From Hymenobacter sp. ISL-91 (GTDB taxonomy: Bacteria; Bacteroidota; Bacteroidia; Cytophagales; Hymenobacteraceae), in assembly GCF_018613725.1 (NCBI RefSeq), contig NZ_JAGGPS010000001.1:3840-67839 (forward strand): a stretch of 64,000 bases of DNA, given 5' to 3'. This document shows, piece after piece, positions 43,006 to 52,301 of this stretch. Every line of letters begins with the position of its first letter. The stretch's first letter is position 1. Under the pieces are notes generated by a model, which had not been told where the DNA came from, did not search any database, and saw only the letters and a program-made list of their open reading frames with translations. The translations under genes and the position numbers were made by a program.

Positions 43006-44508
43006 TCATTGCGCGGCGCCGGAATTTGGTGAATCGTCTTTCTTAAGCGGCTCCGAATCCGGGGCAGCGGCCGTTTCCGGCTGCGCTGCGGGGACTTCGG
43101 TGGCCGAAGGCTCATTGCCTGTTGCATCGCCCGCGTCGTCGTTGCTGACGATGTTGGCTACTGCGTCGGTGTTGCTAACGTCCTCGGTACCGTTGCCGGT
43201 AGCTGCCGCTTCGTCGTTGCCTGCCTCCTCGTCGTCAGCAAAACGGGGCTTGGGAGTAGCTTCCGCCTCGTCCTCAAACTCGTTGCGGATAACACGGAAC
43301 AACTCCTCTACAGTTTCCTCTTCCAGCTCGGTGCGGCGTACAATGTCCTCTTTATTTACAGCCAGTACGGCGCGGCCGGTATCGAGGCCAATTTTCTTCA
43401 GCTCGTCGATAATCCAAGCCTCCACTTCGTCGCTGAACTCGTCGAGGGCAATGTCCTCTTCGAAGTCGCCCGCGTCGCGGAACACGTCGATTTCCATGCC
43501 CACCAGCCGCGAGGCCAGCTTGATGTTGGCACCACCGCGACCAATAGCCAGGCTTACTTGGTCGGGCCGCAGAAACACCGATACGCGGCCGGTCTGCTCG
43601 TTGATTTTCATCGACGTGAGCTTGGCCGGCGACAAAGCCCGGGCGATGTACAGCTCCAGGTTGTCGGTGTAGTTGATGATGTCGATGTTCTCGTTTTCGA
43701 GCTCGCGCACTACAGCATGAATCCGCGAACCTTTCATGCCTACACAGGCACCTACCGGGTCGATACGCTCGTCATAGCTTTCTACGGCCACTTTGGCCCG
43801 CTCGCCGGGTTCGCGCACGATGTTTTTGATGGTGATGAGGCCGTCGAAAATCTCGGGTACCTCCTGTTCCATCAGGCGCTCGAGGAAGGCCGGCGCGGCG
43901 CGCGACAGGATGATTTTGGGTGTGCCGTTGAGCACGTCTACGCGGTGTACCACGGCGCGGATGTTGTCGCCCTTGCGGTAGCGGTCCTTCGGAATCTGCT
44001 CGCCTTTAGGCAGGCTCAATTCGTTGTCGTCCTTGTCGAGTATGAGCGCCTCGCGGCCCCACACCTGGTATACTTCGCCTACTACAATTTCGCCTACCTG
44101 GTCCTTATAGGCCTGGTAAAGGTTGTCGCGCTCCAGATCTTTCACGCGCTGAATCAGCGTCTGGCGGGCCATGAGCACGGCGCGACGACCGAAGTCTTCG
44201 AGCTTCACTTCCTCGGCTACTTCCTCACCTACCTCAAAGTCAGGCTCAATCTTCTGGGCCTCAGCCAGCGGAATCTTGTCGAAGTCCCAGATATCCTCCG
44301 AGTTATCGTCCACGATTTCGCGGTTACGCCAGATTTCCAAGTCGCCCTGGTCCACGTTGAGGATGACGTCGAAGTTGGAGTCGTCGTCGTACTTTTTGCG
44401 AATCATCGTGCGGAACACTTCCTCCAGGATGCTCATCATGGTGGGCCGGTCGATGTTTTTCGAGCGGGCGAATTCGGCAAACGATTCAATCAGGACGCTG
44501 CTGTTCAT
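43006..44508 (-). CDS. nusA: Transcription termination/antitermination factor NusA
   Basis: 500-residue RNA polymerase-binding factor controlling pausing, termination and antitermination. N-terminal domain about 1-130 (MNSSVLIESFAEFARSKNID), S1 domain about 135-205 (VGEIVVGEVYQVWGREALIL), KH1 with VGMKGSRIHAVVREL and KH2 with LAIGRGGANIKLASRLVG. Residues about 420-500 form an acidic, Ala/Asn/Asp-rich tail instead of the paired acidic repeats of E. coli; a tail of this sort is usual in Bacteroidota. It lies between rimP and infB in the classic operon order. Confidence 0.96.
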   Translation of the reverse strand: MNSSVLIESFAEFARSKNIDRPTMMSILEEVFRTMIRKKYDDDSNFDVILNVDQGDLEIWRNREIVDDNSEDIWDFDKIPLAEAQKIEPDFEVGEEVAEEVKLEDFGRRAVLMARQTLIQRVKDLERDNLYQAYKDQVGEIVVGEVYQVWGREALILDKDDNELSLPKGEQIPKDRYRKGDNIRAVVHRVDVLNGTPKIILSRAAPAFLERLMEQEVPEIFDGLITIKNIVREPGERAKVAVESYDERIDPVGACVGMKGSRIHAVVRELENENIDIINYTDNLELYIARALSPAKLTSMKINEQTGRVSVFLRPDQVSLAIGRGGANIKLASRLVGMEIDVFRDAGDFEEDIALDEFSDEVEAWIIDELKKIGLDTGRAVLAVNKEDIVRRTELEEETVEELFRVIRNEFEDEAEATPKPRFADDEEAGNDEAAATGNGTEDVSNTDAVANIVSNDDAGDATGNEPSATEVPAAQPETAAAPDSEPLKKDDSPNSGAAQ

Positions 44509-44536
44509 GTCTTTTGAGCTTCAGGTTTCAAGCTCC

Positions 44537-44612
44537 AAGCGGCAAGCTGCTCGGCAGGCTTGAAAATGAATAAATAAAAGGCTTGCGGCTGGTAGCTTAC
44601 AGCTTGCCGCTT
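44537..44612. repeat. Inverted repeat, family C, between rimP and nusA
   Basis: Arms AAGCGGCAAGCTG (44537-44549) and CAGCTTGCCGCTT (44600-44612), with further partial units inside. The right end overlaps the rimP stop codon at 44611-44613, so the rimP message runs directly into it. Confidence 0.7.
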
Positions 44613-45090
44613 ATTTAAACGAGATAACCACCACAGCCTCCGTAATATCCTGGAAGGGTACGGTAACGGCAGGCAGCATTTTCTCTTTGTGCTTTTCTTT
44701 CAGGATTTCGGCCAGCTCAATACTACCTCCTTCAGGCGAAATGGCTTCGAGCTTGCCGGTTTTTTCGGTGCCGTCCTGTAGTTTCAGATGCAGGGTACGG
44801 CCCACGTGGCGCACGTACTGGCGCGGGTCGCGCAGGGGCTGGTCGGCACCGGGCGAGGTTACTTCGAGCGTGTAGCTCAGCTCGTCGCCGTAATGCTCCT
44901 CGATGCGGCGGGCCAGCCGGCGGCTCACCTGGGCGCACTCATCAATGCCCAGGCCCTGCTCGCCATCAAGCGTAACGGTTACTTTGGGCCGAACGGAATC
45001 CGAAACGGTCAAATCTACCGCAAACAGGGTGCCTTCGAGAGGCAGGCTGTCGCGCAGCATTTCCAGTAGCAGGTTACGGTCGAGGGACAT
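44611..45090 (-). CDS. rimP: Ribosome maturation factor RimP
   Basis: 159-residue factor for assembly of the small ribosomal subunit. N-terminal alpha/beta domain (LEGTLFAVDLTVSDSVRPKVTVTL, shown in part, then GLGIDECAQVSRRLARRIEEH) and an Sm-like C-terminal domain (VGRTLHLKLQDGTEKTGKLE, VPFQDITEAVVVISFK). The conserved EVTSPGADQPLRDPRQYVRH core links them. The length is normal. First gene of rimP-nusA-infB, with a well-formed promoter at 45170-45200. Confidence 0.94.
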   Translation of the reverse strand: MSLDRNLLLEMLRDSLPLEGTLFAVDLTVSDSVRPKVTVTLDGEQGLGIDECAQVSRRLARRIEEHYGDELSYTLEVTSPGADQPLRDPRQYVRHVGRTLHLKLQDGTEKTGKLEAISPEGGSIELAEILKEKHKEKMLPAVTVPFQDITEAVVVISFK

Positions 45091-45169
45091 AGGCAGCGGG
45101 CTCTGGTAAGGGCAGGAAAAAGAAAGAGGGGACGATACGTCCCCTCTGGTCTTGCGTCAACTTGTGGGG

Positions 45170-45200
45170 CAAAGGTACAAAAAGAAAGTGCCGTAATCAA
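45170..45200 (-). promoter_or_regulatory. Promoter of the rimP-nusA-infB operon
   Basis: On the minus strand a TTG (45198-45200) is followed after 20 bases by TACCTTTG (45170-45177), matching the Bacteroidota -33/-7 consensus TTG-N19-21-TAnnTTTG in both elements and spacing. The leader to rimP would be about 70 bases. Confidence 0.65.
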
Positions 45201-45235
45201 GCCGCGAGAAGTGAGTACAGAGAAGTGTGAGGTGA

Positions 45236-45356
45236 GAGGAACGTCATTCTGAGCGCAGCCGAAGAATCTCTACCGCTTCGTTGCGGCCGAGGGGGTTAGT
45301 ATTTCGGTAGAGATTCTTCGACTACGCCTCCGGCTGCGCTCAGAATGACGTTCCTC
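45236..45356. repeat. Palindromic repeat, family B
   Basis: Outer arms (45236-45260 and 45332-45356) are perfectly complementary over 25 bases; inner arms carry CGAAGAATCTCTACCG and its complement. Next to it (45357-45385) is a run of ACTAACC units related to family D. It lies between rimP and the T9SS type B gene. Confidence 0.8.
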
Positions 45357-45396
45357 TACTAACCACTAACCACTAACCACTAACCAGACTATTGGA

Positions 45397-48300
45397 CTAT
45401 CGGACTACCGTCAGCCAACCTTTGGCGGTGCGGCCGTCGGCATCTTTCAACTGGTAGTAGTACAGCCCATCGGATAGCCCCGTAGCCTGCCAATCGTTGC
45501 GGTAATCGGCCGTTTCGTACACCTTGCTGCCCCAGCGGTTGTACAGGCTGAGCTGGGTGGTACGGCAGCTGAAATACGGAATGAAGGTCTGGTTTTGCTG
45601 GTCGCGGTTGGGGGTGATGATGTTGGGCACGAAGGTGCGGTTGACGATAACCGGCGCGAAGCTGGTTTCGACCACGCAATTGGCGTAGCGGGCCACCAAG
45701 CGCACGTTGTACCGGCCAGGCTGCGTGAATACATGCTCGGGGTTTTCTTCGGTCGAGCGGGGGCTGCCGTCGCCGAAGTCCCATTCGTAGGTGCCGCCCG
45801 TGAGTACCGGCTTCATGGAAAGGGTGAGCGGGGCCAAGCCGGTAAACTCCGGAAACTGTTCGCACACCGGCACCTGCAGTGGCGCGTTGGTGGTGGGCGA
45901 AGGCGCCAGCAGCACCCGCCGGGTAGCTGTAACAGCGCAGCCGTTCTCGTTCACGGTATACGTAAGCGTGAAAATGCCACCCAGCAGGCGGGTATTGGGC
46001 GGCGTGAACAGGCCAGTGGATGTAACACCGGGGCCGCTCCAAGTGCCGCCGGCAGGGCTTGCGCCGGTTAGCTGCACGGGTGCGGTTTCATAGGCGCACA
46101 GCGTCAGGTCGGGGCCGGCCTGGGGCGTGGGCGGGGCGTTTACGGTAACGGTGGTACTGGCTACGCCGCAGGCCAGCGTGTCGCTTATCGAGTAAGTGAG
46201 CGTGAACGTGCCCGGCCCCGACAGGCGCGGATCGAAGGTGGTTCCGCTCAGGCCCCGCGGACCGCTCCAGGTGCCGCCGGTGGGCGTGGCCTGCAGCGTT
46301 ATCGGGCTGGCGTTGGCGCACAGGTTGGCCACCGGGGAAATGGTTACGGGCGAGGGTTTGGCTACAATGAGGGCCATGGGGCGGGTGCTCACGCATACGC
46401 CGGTGGCCTTTACTGAGTACTGAAGCACATTGCGGCCCACCAGCTCGGGCGTGGGCCGGAACTCGTAGCGCCCATCGGGGCGGCGCACCACGCCGGGGCC
46501 GCTCCAGGTGCCGCCCGCCGGCTGCCCGCCCAGCAGCACCGGCCCGTCGGTGGCGCAGGCGTAGCGGGTGGCGCCGGGGTCGGCCGTGATGATGTCGAAG
46601 TTGATGGCAAAAGCGGCGTTGTTGCAGTTGGTGCTGCCGTTGCGGGTGTTATAAAAGCTGGCCCCTGGCGGCCGTGGGAAGCCCTGGGTGCCGCCGCAGC
46701 CGCCGCACACGGCCTGGTACACCACACCCTTTTTACTGAAGCGGGAAGTGCCGCCGTCCACGTGTTCGCCTCGGCCCCCTTGCTCACCATAAAACGTAGC
46801 GTACTCGAGGCCAGTGAGGCCGGCCGCAAACTCGGCCAGGTAGAAGTCGTTGCCGTCGGTGGTTTTTTGCACGGCGTCGGGCGTAACGGGCAGGTTGCGG
46901 GTGCTGCCTGTGCTGTAGCCCTGGTTGGTGGCGCCGCCCCAGCCGCTCACGTACACCCGCTCGCAGTCATCCACCAAAAAGGCCGTGGGCGAAAACTCGT
47001 GCTGCGACTGGGCCGAGCCGAACGTGGTGCTGAACATGGTGTTGCTGAGCGTGGCATCGAGCTTATGGATGAACTGCCGGGCACCGGGCGTACCGTAGAG
47101 GCCGGCCGTTTTGGGGTAGGCATTCGAGTTGGTCTGGCCCAGCACGTACACGTCGCCGCTGTTATCGAGCTGCACGAAAAAGGCCAGGTCGTCGGCCGAG
47201 GTGCCCAGGTAGGTGCCGTGGCGCAGGGTGCCGGCATCGGCATCCAGGCCCAGCACAAACCCCTCGCGCCCGCCCGCCGACTGCGGGTGCAGGCTGCCGG
47301 CTACCGTGGGGAAACCCGTGCCGGTAGTGGCGCCGCCCACATAGAGCGTGCGCCCGGCCGAAAGCTGGAGCGAGAAGGCCGCGTCGGTGCCGGTGCCGCC
47401 CAGGTAGGTGCTCCAGTTCAGGCGGTCGAGCAGGCGGGGCAGTTGGCAGACTACTGCGTCGGTGGCGCCGCGCAAATTTCTCTGCAGGGCTCCGGCCATC
47501 GGAAAGTTGGGGCTGTTGGTGGTAGAGGCGATGTACACGTTGTTGGCACCGTCAGTCAGCACGTCGCCCCGAAACTGGTCGCCATAGTTATTGGCCAGGC
47601 CCAGGTTGAGGCCGTCGTTGGCCGAGCCGCCCAGGTAGGTGGCGGCTACCAGCTTGCTGCCATCGGGGCTAAGTGTGGCCACGAACAGGTCGGAGCCATC
47701 GGAGTAGCCCATTGGGTCGAGTGGTGAGCCACCAAACGGATTTACCGGCTGCCCGCCCCGGAAGGTGCGCTGTGCTGCTGCGGTACCCACGGGGAAGTTA
47801 TCCGAGCTGGTGGTGCCCAGCATCACCAGCTCATCGCGGCCATTCACTACCAGGCTGTGGGGCGCATCGGTGCGGCTTCCGCCCAGGTAGGTGGCATACA
47901 GACGGGCCGCCGCACCACTGGAGGTTACCTTGTATTTGATAATGGCCACATCGGCCATGCCGGCAAAGCTGGTCTGGAACGCGCCCGGCGAAGTGGGGTA
48001 GCCCGGCCCGAATGCTACGCCGCCCGAGTACATGTTGCCCTGCGCATCGTGGGTGGCCGTAAAGCCCCAGTTATCAGCCAGCGAGCCGGTAAACGACGAA
48101 AACAACACCGTCGGGTCGATAATCAGCGGCAGCTTGGCATCGTAGGCACCCAGGCGAAACCGCACCGTGTTGCCCTGCAGCTCGAAGCGGCAGCTCACTG
48201 GCAACCGCCGGCCCGCGGCCGTAGTCTGCCAGGCCAGCGGAGCCTGCTCGACTACGGTGCCCACGCTGGTTTCAATCAGCAGCTGGCCCTCGGCCGAGAG

Positions 48301-48882
48301 GCGCACGGCGTCGGGCCCGGCGTAGCGCAGCCGGATGTTGTCGGGCTTCGCGCCGGGGGCCAGTTCGAAGTCGTATTCAAGGTTTTGGCCGGCGTTTTCG
48401 TACACCCGCACATCGATGCCGGGGTACACGGCCTGGTAGCGCACCTGTCGGTAGCCAGTTACGCCGCTGGCCCACTCGCGCGGGTTGCTGCCCACAAAAT
48501 AGTTGCGCTTACCACTGGTAGCCTGTTCGGGCAGCAAGGCGGCCCGGGCATTGCCGCCCTCAAACGACACTGTGTAGGCATGGCCGCGCGCCTCGGTAGG
48601 AGCGGGCGCCGCCGAACGGGGCGGCGTATTATCATCTCCGTGCCGATGATTTAGCTGGGCGAAGGTGGCCGCGCTCAGAAACGAATAAGTGAAACCGGTG
48701 GGCGTGAGGTAGAGCCGCCCGCCGGGCAGCTCGGCCTGGTAGCGCACCGCCTTGGGCCACTGGCCCTTGTTCTCAACGAATTCCAGCGTTTTTTCGGGCC
48801 CTGGGGCGGCTGCGGGGCGCGAGGCGGCAGCCAACGATAAAGGCAATAGCAAGCACAGCCAAAGCGGTAGTAGTCTACTCAT
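45397..48882 (-). CDS. Large surface protein with T9SS type B (gliding motility-associated) sorting domain
   Basis: 1161-residue exported protein. Signal peptide (1-22), an N-terminal DUF7948-like region (LEFVENKGQWPKAVRYQAEL), then SBBP-type beta-propeller repeats over about 250-760 (YATYLGGSRTDAPHSLVVNG, WSTYLGGTGTDAAFSLQLSA). Several Ig-like modules with a PAGGTWSGPGV motif follow, then a PKD domain (YEWDFGDGSPRSTEENPEHV). The C-terminal 80 residues (VPNIITPNRDQQNQTFIP, LYNRWGSKVYE, DGLYYYQLKDADG) are a CHU_C-type T9SS type B sorting domain. It is a likely adhesin or matrix protein, not further assigned. The start at 48882 sets the signal peptide. Confidence 0.88.
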   Translation of the reverse strand: MSRLLPLWLCLLLPLSLAAASRPAAAPGPEKTLEFVENKGQWPKAVRYQAELPGGRLYLTPTGFTYSFLSAATFAQLNHRHGDDNTPPRSAAPAPTEARGHAYTVSFEGGNARAALLPEQATSGKRNYFVGSNPREWASGVTGYRQVRYQAVYPGIDVRVYENAGQNLEYDFELAPGAKPDNIRLRYAGPDAVRLSAEGQLLIETSVGTVVEQAPLAWQTTAAGRRLPVSCRFELQGNTVRFRLGAYDAKLPLIIDPTVLFSSFTGSLADNWGFTATHDAQGNMYSGGVAFGPGYPTSPGAFQTSFAGMADVAIIKYKVTSSGAAARLYATYLGGSRTDAPHSLVVNGRDELVMLGTTSSDNFPVGTAAAQRTFRGGQPVNPFGGSPLDPMGYSDGSDLFVATLSPDGSKLVAATYLGGSANDGLNLGLANNYGDQFRGDVLTDGANNVYIASTTNSPNFPMAGALQRNLRGATDAVVCQLPRLLDRLNWSTYLGGTGTDAAFSLQLSAGRTLYVGGATTGTGFPTVAGSLHPQSAGGREGFVLGLDADAGTLRHGTYLGTSADDLAFFVQLDNSGDVYVLGQTNSNAYPKTAGLYGTPGARQFIHKLDATLSNTMFSTTFGSAQSQHEFSPTAFLVDDCERVYVSGWGGATNQGYSTGSTRNLPVTPDAVQKTTDGNDFYLAEFAAGLTGLEYATFYGEQGGRGEHVDGGTSRFSKKGVVYQAVCGGCGGTQGFPRPPGASFYNTRNGSTNCNNAAFAINFDIITADPGATRYACATDGPVLLGGQPAGGTWSGPGVVRRPDGRYEFRPTPELVGRNVLQYSVKATGVCVSTRPMALIVAKPSPVTISPVANLCANASPITLQATPTGGTWSGPRGLSGTTFDPRLSGPGTFTLTYSISDTLACGVASTTVTVNAPPTPQAGPDLTLCAYETAPVQLTGASPAGGTWSGPGVTSTGLFTPPNTRLLGGIFTLTYTVNENGCAVTATRRVLLAPSPTTNAPLQVPVCEQFPEFTGLAPLTLSMKPVLTGGTYEWDFGDGSPRSTEENPEHVFTQPGRYNVRLVARYANCVVETSFAPVIVNRTFVPNIITPNRDQQNQTFIPYFSCRTTQLSLYNRWGSKVYETADYRNDWQATGLSDGLYYYQLKDADGRTAKGWLTVVR

Positions 48883-49206
48883 ATAAAGAGGGATAGAATG
48901 CCCGGGAAAGATACGCAACCGGCCGCGTAAAACCCGAGTTACCGGGCAGTGAGCAGAAGCGGGCAGCTCCAGCGTGGCCTGTACGCGGGCCGGGTTGGGG
49001 TAGAGCACCAACTGGCCCGCCCTGACTGCCGCTGCCGCGCTGGTAGCAAGCACCGGCGTTTGGGCCCGGCTTGGCCGCGGAAAGCCGCAGAACAGGCCAT
49101 AGAGTAATGGGTTGCGCGCAAAGCAAGCAGAAAAGGGTGGCTGATGGCCCGCAATATCTGCAACGGCAGCCGTAACTCCCGGGCCGGAAGCGCTACCTTT
49201 ACTCAT
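48883..49206 (-). pseudogene. Possible remnant of a T9SS sorting domain
   Basis: In-frame open codons upstream of the signal peptide of the surface-protein gene encode RAGQLVLYPNPARVQATLEL, which strongly resembles the first strand of a type A T9SS sorting domain (consensus like LTLYPNPA..). The rest of such a domain is not recognisable and the stretch runs on without a stop into the next gene. It could be a decayed end of an earlier cargo gene, or chance in high-GC DNA. Low confidence. Confidence 0.3.
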
Positions 49207-49235
49207 CTGCTTCCGGTTGATAGAAAAAGGAATTC

Positions 49236-50360
49236 GTGCGTCGTTCGTTTGCTTTTAAGTGCACTTTGCTGGTGATGGGATGGGTGCTGGTGGGCATTGC
49301 CTGCGAGCAGATACCCGCGTACACGTTCTGGCCGGCTATTTTTGGGGCCCTTACGCTGCCCGTGGCCCTGGGCCTGAACCTGCTGGCGGCCGGCTACTGG
49401 CTGCTGCGGCGCTGGCCGGTGGCGCTGCTGCCGCTGGCGCTGGCGGTGCTCACGTGGCCCCACTTCCAGCGTGGGCTGGCCCTGCACCCGCTACGCCTGA
49501 CCACGGCCGCCGAGCCGGCCACGGCCGGCCCGGTAGTGCAGGTGCTGTCGGCCAATGTGCGCATCTTCAACGTGTATCCGCAGCTGCGCAACGATGGGCT
49601 GCAGTCATCTAAAGAGATGGTGCGCTGGCTGGCCGAAAGCAAGGCCGACGTGCTGTGCCTGCAGGAGTTCTACAACGAGCCGACCGGCACTAAATCGGCC
49701 GACGGCAACGTGTTCCGGACCGTGGACAAAATTGGCCGGCAGGCGGGGCGCGAGTCGTTTCTGTCGAAAACCCTGACCAACAGCGCCGGGGCCGAGTTCG
49801 GCATGGCCATCTTCTCGCGCCACCCCATCGTCAACAAAGGCACCATTCAGTTCGGCAAGCTCACCCAGAACCACGGCATGTGGGCCGATCTGCGCCTACC
49901 CAGCAACGATACCATCCGGATCTACAGCTTCCATCTGCAGAGCATGAGTATGGATGAACGGGACATCGTGGACAGCTATTCCAGTAAATCGGGCCTGAAA
50001 AAGAAGGGGCTGGGGCTGCTGCGCCGCTTCAAGCGCGGGGCCGTGCTGCGGCATGCCCAGATTGATACGCTGGTGGCGCGATTTGCCAAATGCCCGTACC
50101 CCATCCTGCTTTGCGCCGACCTCAACGATGTGCCCTACAGCTACAGCTACGACCAGCTGGCCGACGGCTTTCAGAACGCCTGGACCAGCGTAGGCAACGG
50201 CGTGGGCAGCACCTACAACGGCCGGATTCCCTTTCTGCGCATCGACAACCAGTTTGCCGGCCCGCGCTGGCTGGTGCGCGACTTCTGGGTGAACTACGAA
50301 ATTCCCTACTCCGACCATTACCCCACAACGGCCACCTACCAGTTGAAATCAAAGCAGTAG
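49236..50360 (+). CDS. Membrane-anchored endonuclease/exonuclease/phosphatase (EEP) family protein
   Basis: 374-residue protein with two or three N-terminal membrane segments (about 8-28, 33-52 and 58-75) and a C-terminal EEP domain (about 97-370). Catalytic motifs are visible: LSANVRIFN (metal-binding Asn), VLCLQEFYNE (Glu), the IYSFHLQSMS strand, LLCADLNDVPYSYSY (Asp and Asn) and the terminal SDHYPTTATYQL (Asp-His pair). It probably hydrolyses a phosphoester in the periplasm or at the membrane; the substrate is unknown. The start is GTG at 49236, with AGAAAAAGG upstream. Divergent from the surface-protein gene. Confidence 0.85.
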   Translation: MRRSFAFKCTLLVMGWVLVGIACEQIPAYTFWPAIFGALTLPVALGLNLLAAGYWLLRRWPVALLPLALAVLTWPHFQRGLALHPLRLTTAAEPATAGPVVQVLSANVRIFNVYPQLRNDGLQSSKEMVRWLAESKADVLCLQEFYNEPTGTKSADGNVFRTVDKIGRQAGRESFLSKTLTNSAGAEFGMAIFSRHPIVNKGTIQFGKLTQNHGMWADLRLPSNDTIRIYSFHLQSMSMDERDIVDSYSSKSGLKKKGLGLLRRFKRGAVLRHAQIDTLVARFAKCPYPILLCADLNDVPYSYSYDQLADGFQNAWTSVGNGVGSTYNGRIPFLRIDNQFAGPRWLVRDFWVNYEIPYSDHYPTTATYQLKSKQ

Positions 50361-50677
50361 CGACAGTCCATCAGCCGCGCTACGAAGGCACCCTGTCTGA
50401 ATGATTTTATACTCGTTCTTACGCCTTATAAACTGCCGTTTGAACTTTATAGACTGGTGATGCAGGGTTTTGTGCCGTTTGAGTTGGTGTTTAGACTTTG
50501 TTCATCATAATTCGGGCGTAAATCCCACGTTATCCCGTTTCCTCTACACTCTGCGAAACTGCCGTTACTTTTGCACTGCACATGCTCTCCCGAAGATTCC
50601 TTCCTGTAATAAGTGAAGTTGTCTGGCCACCAAACCGAAAGCTACCAGCTAAAAGCTAGTAGCTAATAGCCCAAAAA
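50361..50677. other. Intergenic region upstream of cysS
   Basis: 317 bases with no gene. It holds an AT-richer stretch (50395-50520), the cysS -7 element at 50566-50573, and a short family C-like tract of AGCT units (50638-50672) that ends just before the cysS start. No tRNA or T-box-like element was recognised. Confidence 0.5.
50566..50573 (+). promoter_or_regulatory. -7 element of cysS
   Basis: TACTTTTG, an exact TAnnTTTG match, 105 bases before the cysS ATG. No clear TTG -33 element at the usual spacing. Confidence 0.45.
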
Positions 50678-52195
50678 ATGACCCAGCCCCTCTCGCTCTA
50701 CAACACGCTCACCCGCCAGAAAGCTCTTTTTGAGCCCCTAAACGCCCCTTTTGTGGGCGTGTACCTGTGTGGGCCTACGGTGTACAGTGAGGCCCACGTG
50801 GGCAACGCCCGCGGCCCGGTGGTTTTCGATGTGCTTACGCGCTACCTGCGCCACCTGGAGTACAAGGTGCGCTACGTGCGCAACATCACCGATGTAGGCC
50901 ACCTGGTAGATGACGCCGACGAGGGCGAGGACAAAATTGGCCGCATTGCCCGCGCCCGGCAGGTAGAACCCATGGAGGTAGCCGAGGGCTACACCAACTT
51001 ATACCAGGCCCACATGCTGGCCCTGGGCTGCCTGCCGCCCGACATTACGCCCCGCGCCAGCGGCCACATCATCGAGCAGATTGAGATGGTGCAGCAGATC
51101 ATGGCCAACGGTTTCGCTTACGAATCCAATGGCTCGGTGTACTTTGATGTGCCCGCTTACAATGCCGCCGGCCGCGCGTATGGCAAGCTCTCGAACCGGG
51201 TGGTGGAGGAACTGCTGGCCGGCTCGCGCGACAACCTCACGGGCCAGGACGAGAAGCGCAGCCCCCTCGATTTCGCGCTCTGGAAACGGGCCGATGAGCG
51301 CCACCTCATGCGCTGGCCCTCGCCTTTTGGGGAAGCACCCGGTGAAGGGTTCCCCGGCTGGCACCTGGAGTGCTCGGCCATGAGCCGCAAGTACCTCGGC
51401 GCCGAGTTCGACATTCATGGCGGCGGGCTGGACCTTATGTTTCCGCACCACGAATGCGAAATTGCCCAGAGCCAGGCCTGCGAGCATCCCACCAACGAGG
51501 CTCGGGTGTGGATGCACAACAACATGATTACCATCAACGGCCAGAAGATGAGCAAGGCCTTGGGCAACTTCATCACCATCAGCCAGCTGTTTAGCGGTGA
51601 AAATGAGGTGCTGACCCAGAGCTACTCGCCCATGACGGCGCGCTTTTTCCTGCTCCAGGCCCACTACCGCAGCCCCGTTGATATTACCGATGAGGGCCTG
51701 CTGGCCGCGGGCAAAGGCTACCGCAAACTGATGAACGGCCTGCGCCTGCTCGATAAGCTGCAACTGCCCGAGGGTACCGAAGCCGCCGCCGACACCAGCG
51801 CCACCGACGCCGAGCTGCGCAAGCTGGCCGCCGACTGCTTCGCGGGCCTCAACGACGACCTGAACACGGCCCGCACCATTGCCAGCCTGTTCAACCTGCT
51901 GCGCAAGCTCAACGGCTACGCCGCCAAACCCGATACGCTGGCCCAGGTGAGCCCCGAAGTCCTGGCCGAAGCTACCGCCACCTACCGCACGCTGGTGCAG
52001 GACGTGCTGGGCCTGCGCGACGAGCCTCGCGCCCGCGCCGAAGACCTGCTGGGCCTCACGCTGCACTTCTACCAGGAAGCCAAAGCCGCCAAAGACTACG
52101 GTAAAGTCGATGAAATCCGGGCCGCGCTCAAGCAGCAGGGTATTGTAGTGAAGGACTCCAAAACCGGCATCGACTGGGCCTATAGCGAAGAATAG
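50678..52195 (+). CDS. cysS: Cysteinyl-tRNA synthetase
   Basis: 505-residue class I aminoacyl-tRNA synthetase charging tRNA(Cys). The HIGH signature appears as HVGN (residues 40-43) in [21 protein letters not shown] appears as [10 protein letters not shown]. Zinc ligands include Cys31 and the ECSAMS and HHECEIAQS segments that form the cysteine-selective site. The C-terminal DALR-type helical domain is present, and the chain ends at a normal length. An ATG at 50678 starts [16 protein letters not shown], the usual N-terminus. A family C palindrome follows the stop codon. Confidence 0.97.
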   Translation: MTQPLSLYNTLTRQKALFEPLNAPFVGVYLCGPTVYSEAHVGNARGPVVFDVLTRYLRHLEYKVRYVRNITDVGHLVDDADEGEDKIGRIARARQVEPMEVAEGYTNLYQAHMLALGCLPPDITPRASGHIIEQIEMVQQIMANGFAYESNGSVYFDVPAYNAAGRAYGKLSNRVVEELLAGSRDNLTGQDEKRSPLDFALWKRADERHLMRWPSPFGEAPGEGFPGWHLECSAMSRKYLGAEFDIHGGGLDLMFPHHECEIAQSQACEHPTNEARVWMHNNMITINGQKMSKALGNFITISQLFSGENEVLTQSYSPMTARFFLLQAHYRSPVDITDEGLLAAGKGYRKLMNGLRLLDKLQLPEGTEAAADTSATDAELRKLAADCFAGLNDDLNTARTIASLFNLLRKLNGYAAKPDTLAQVSPEVLAEATATYRTLVQDVLGLRDEPRARAEDLLGLTLHFYQEAKAAKDYGKVDEIRAALKQQGIVVKDSKTGIDWAYSEE

Positions 52196-52203
52196 AAAAA
52201 TTC

Positions 52204-52282
52204 GAGCCGCAAGCTGTAAGCTACAAGCGGCAAGCTGACGTTCAACAATAGCTTACGGCTTGCCGCTTGTCGCTTGCCGCTC
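52204..52282. repeat. Inverted repeat, family C, after cysS
   Basis: AGCCGCAAGCTGTAAGCT units on the left and AGCTTACGGCTTGCCGCT on the right, 9 bases past the cysS stop. A degenerate tract of the same family follows the next gene (about 53321-53350). Confidence 0.7.
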
Positions 52283-52301
52283 ATCCGAAGCGTTTTTATT
52301 C

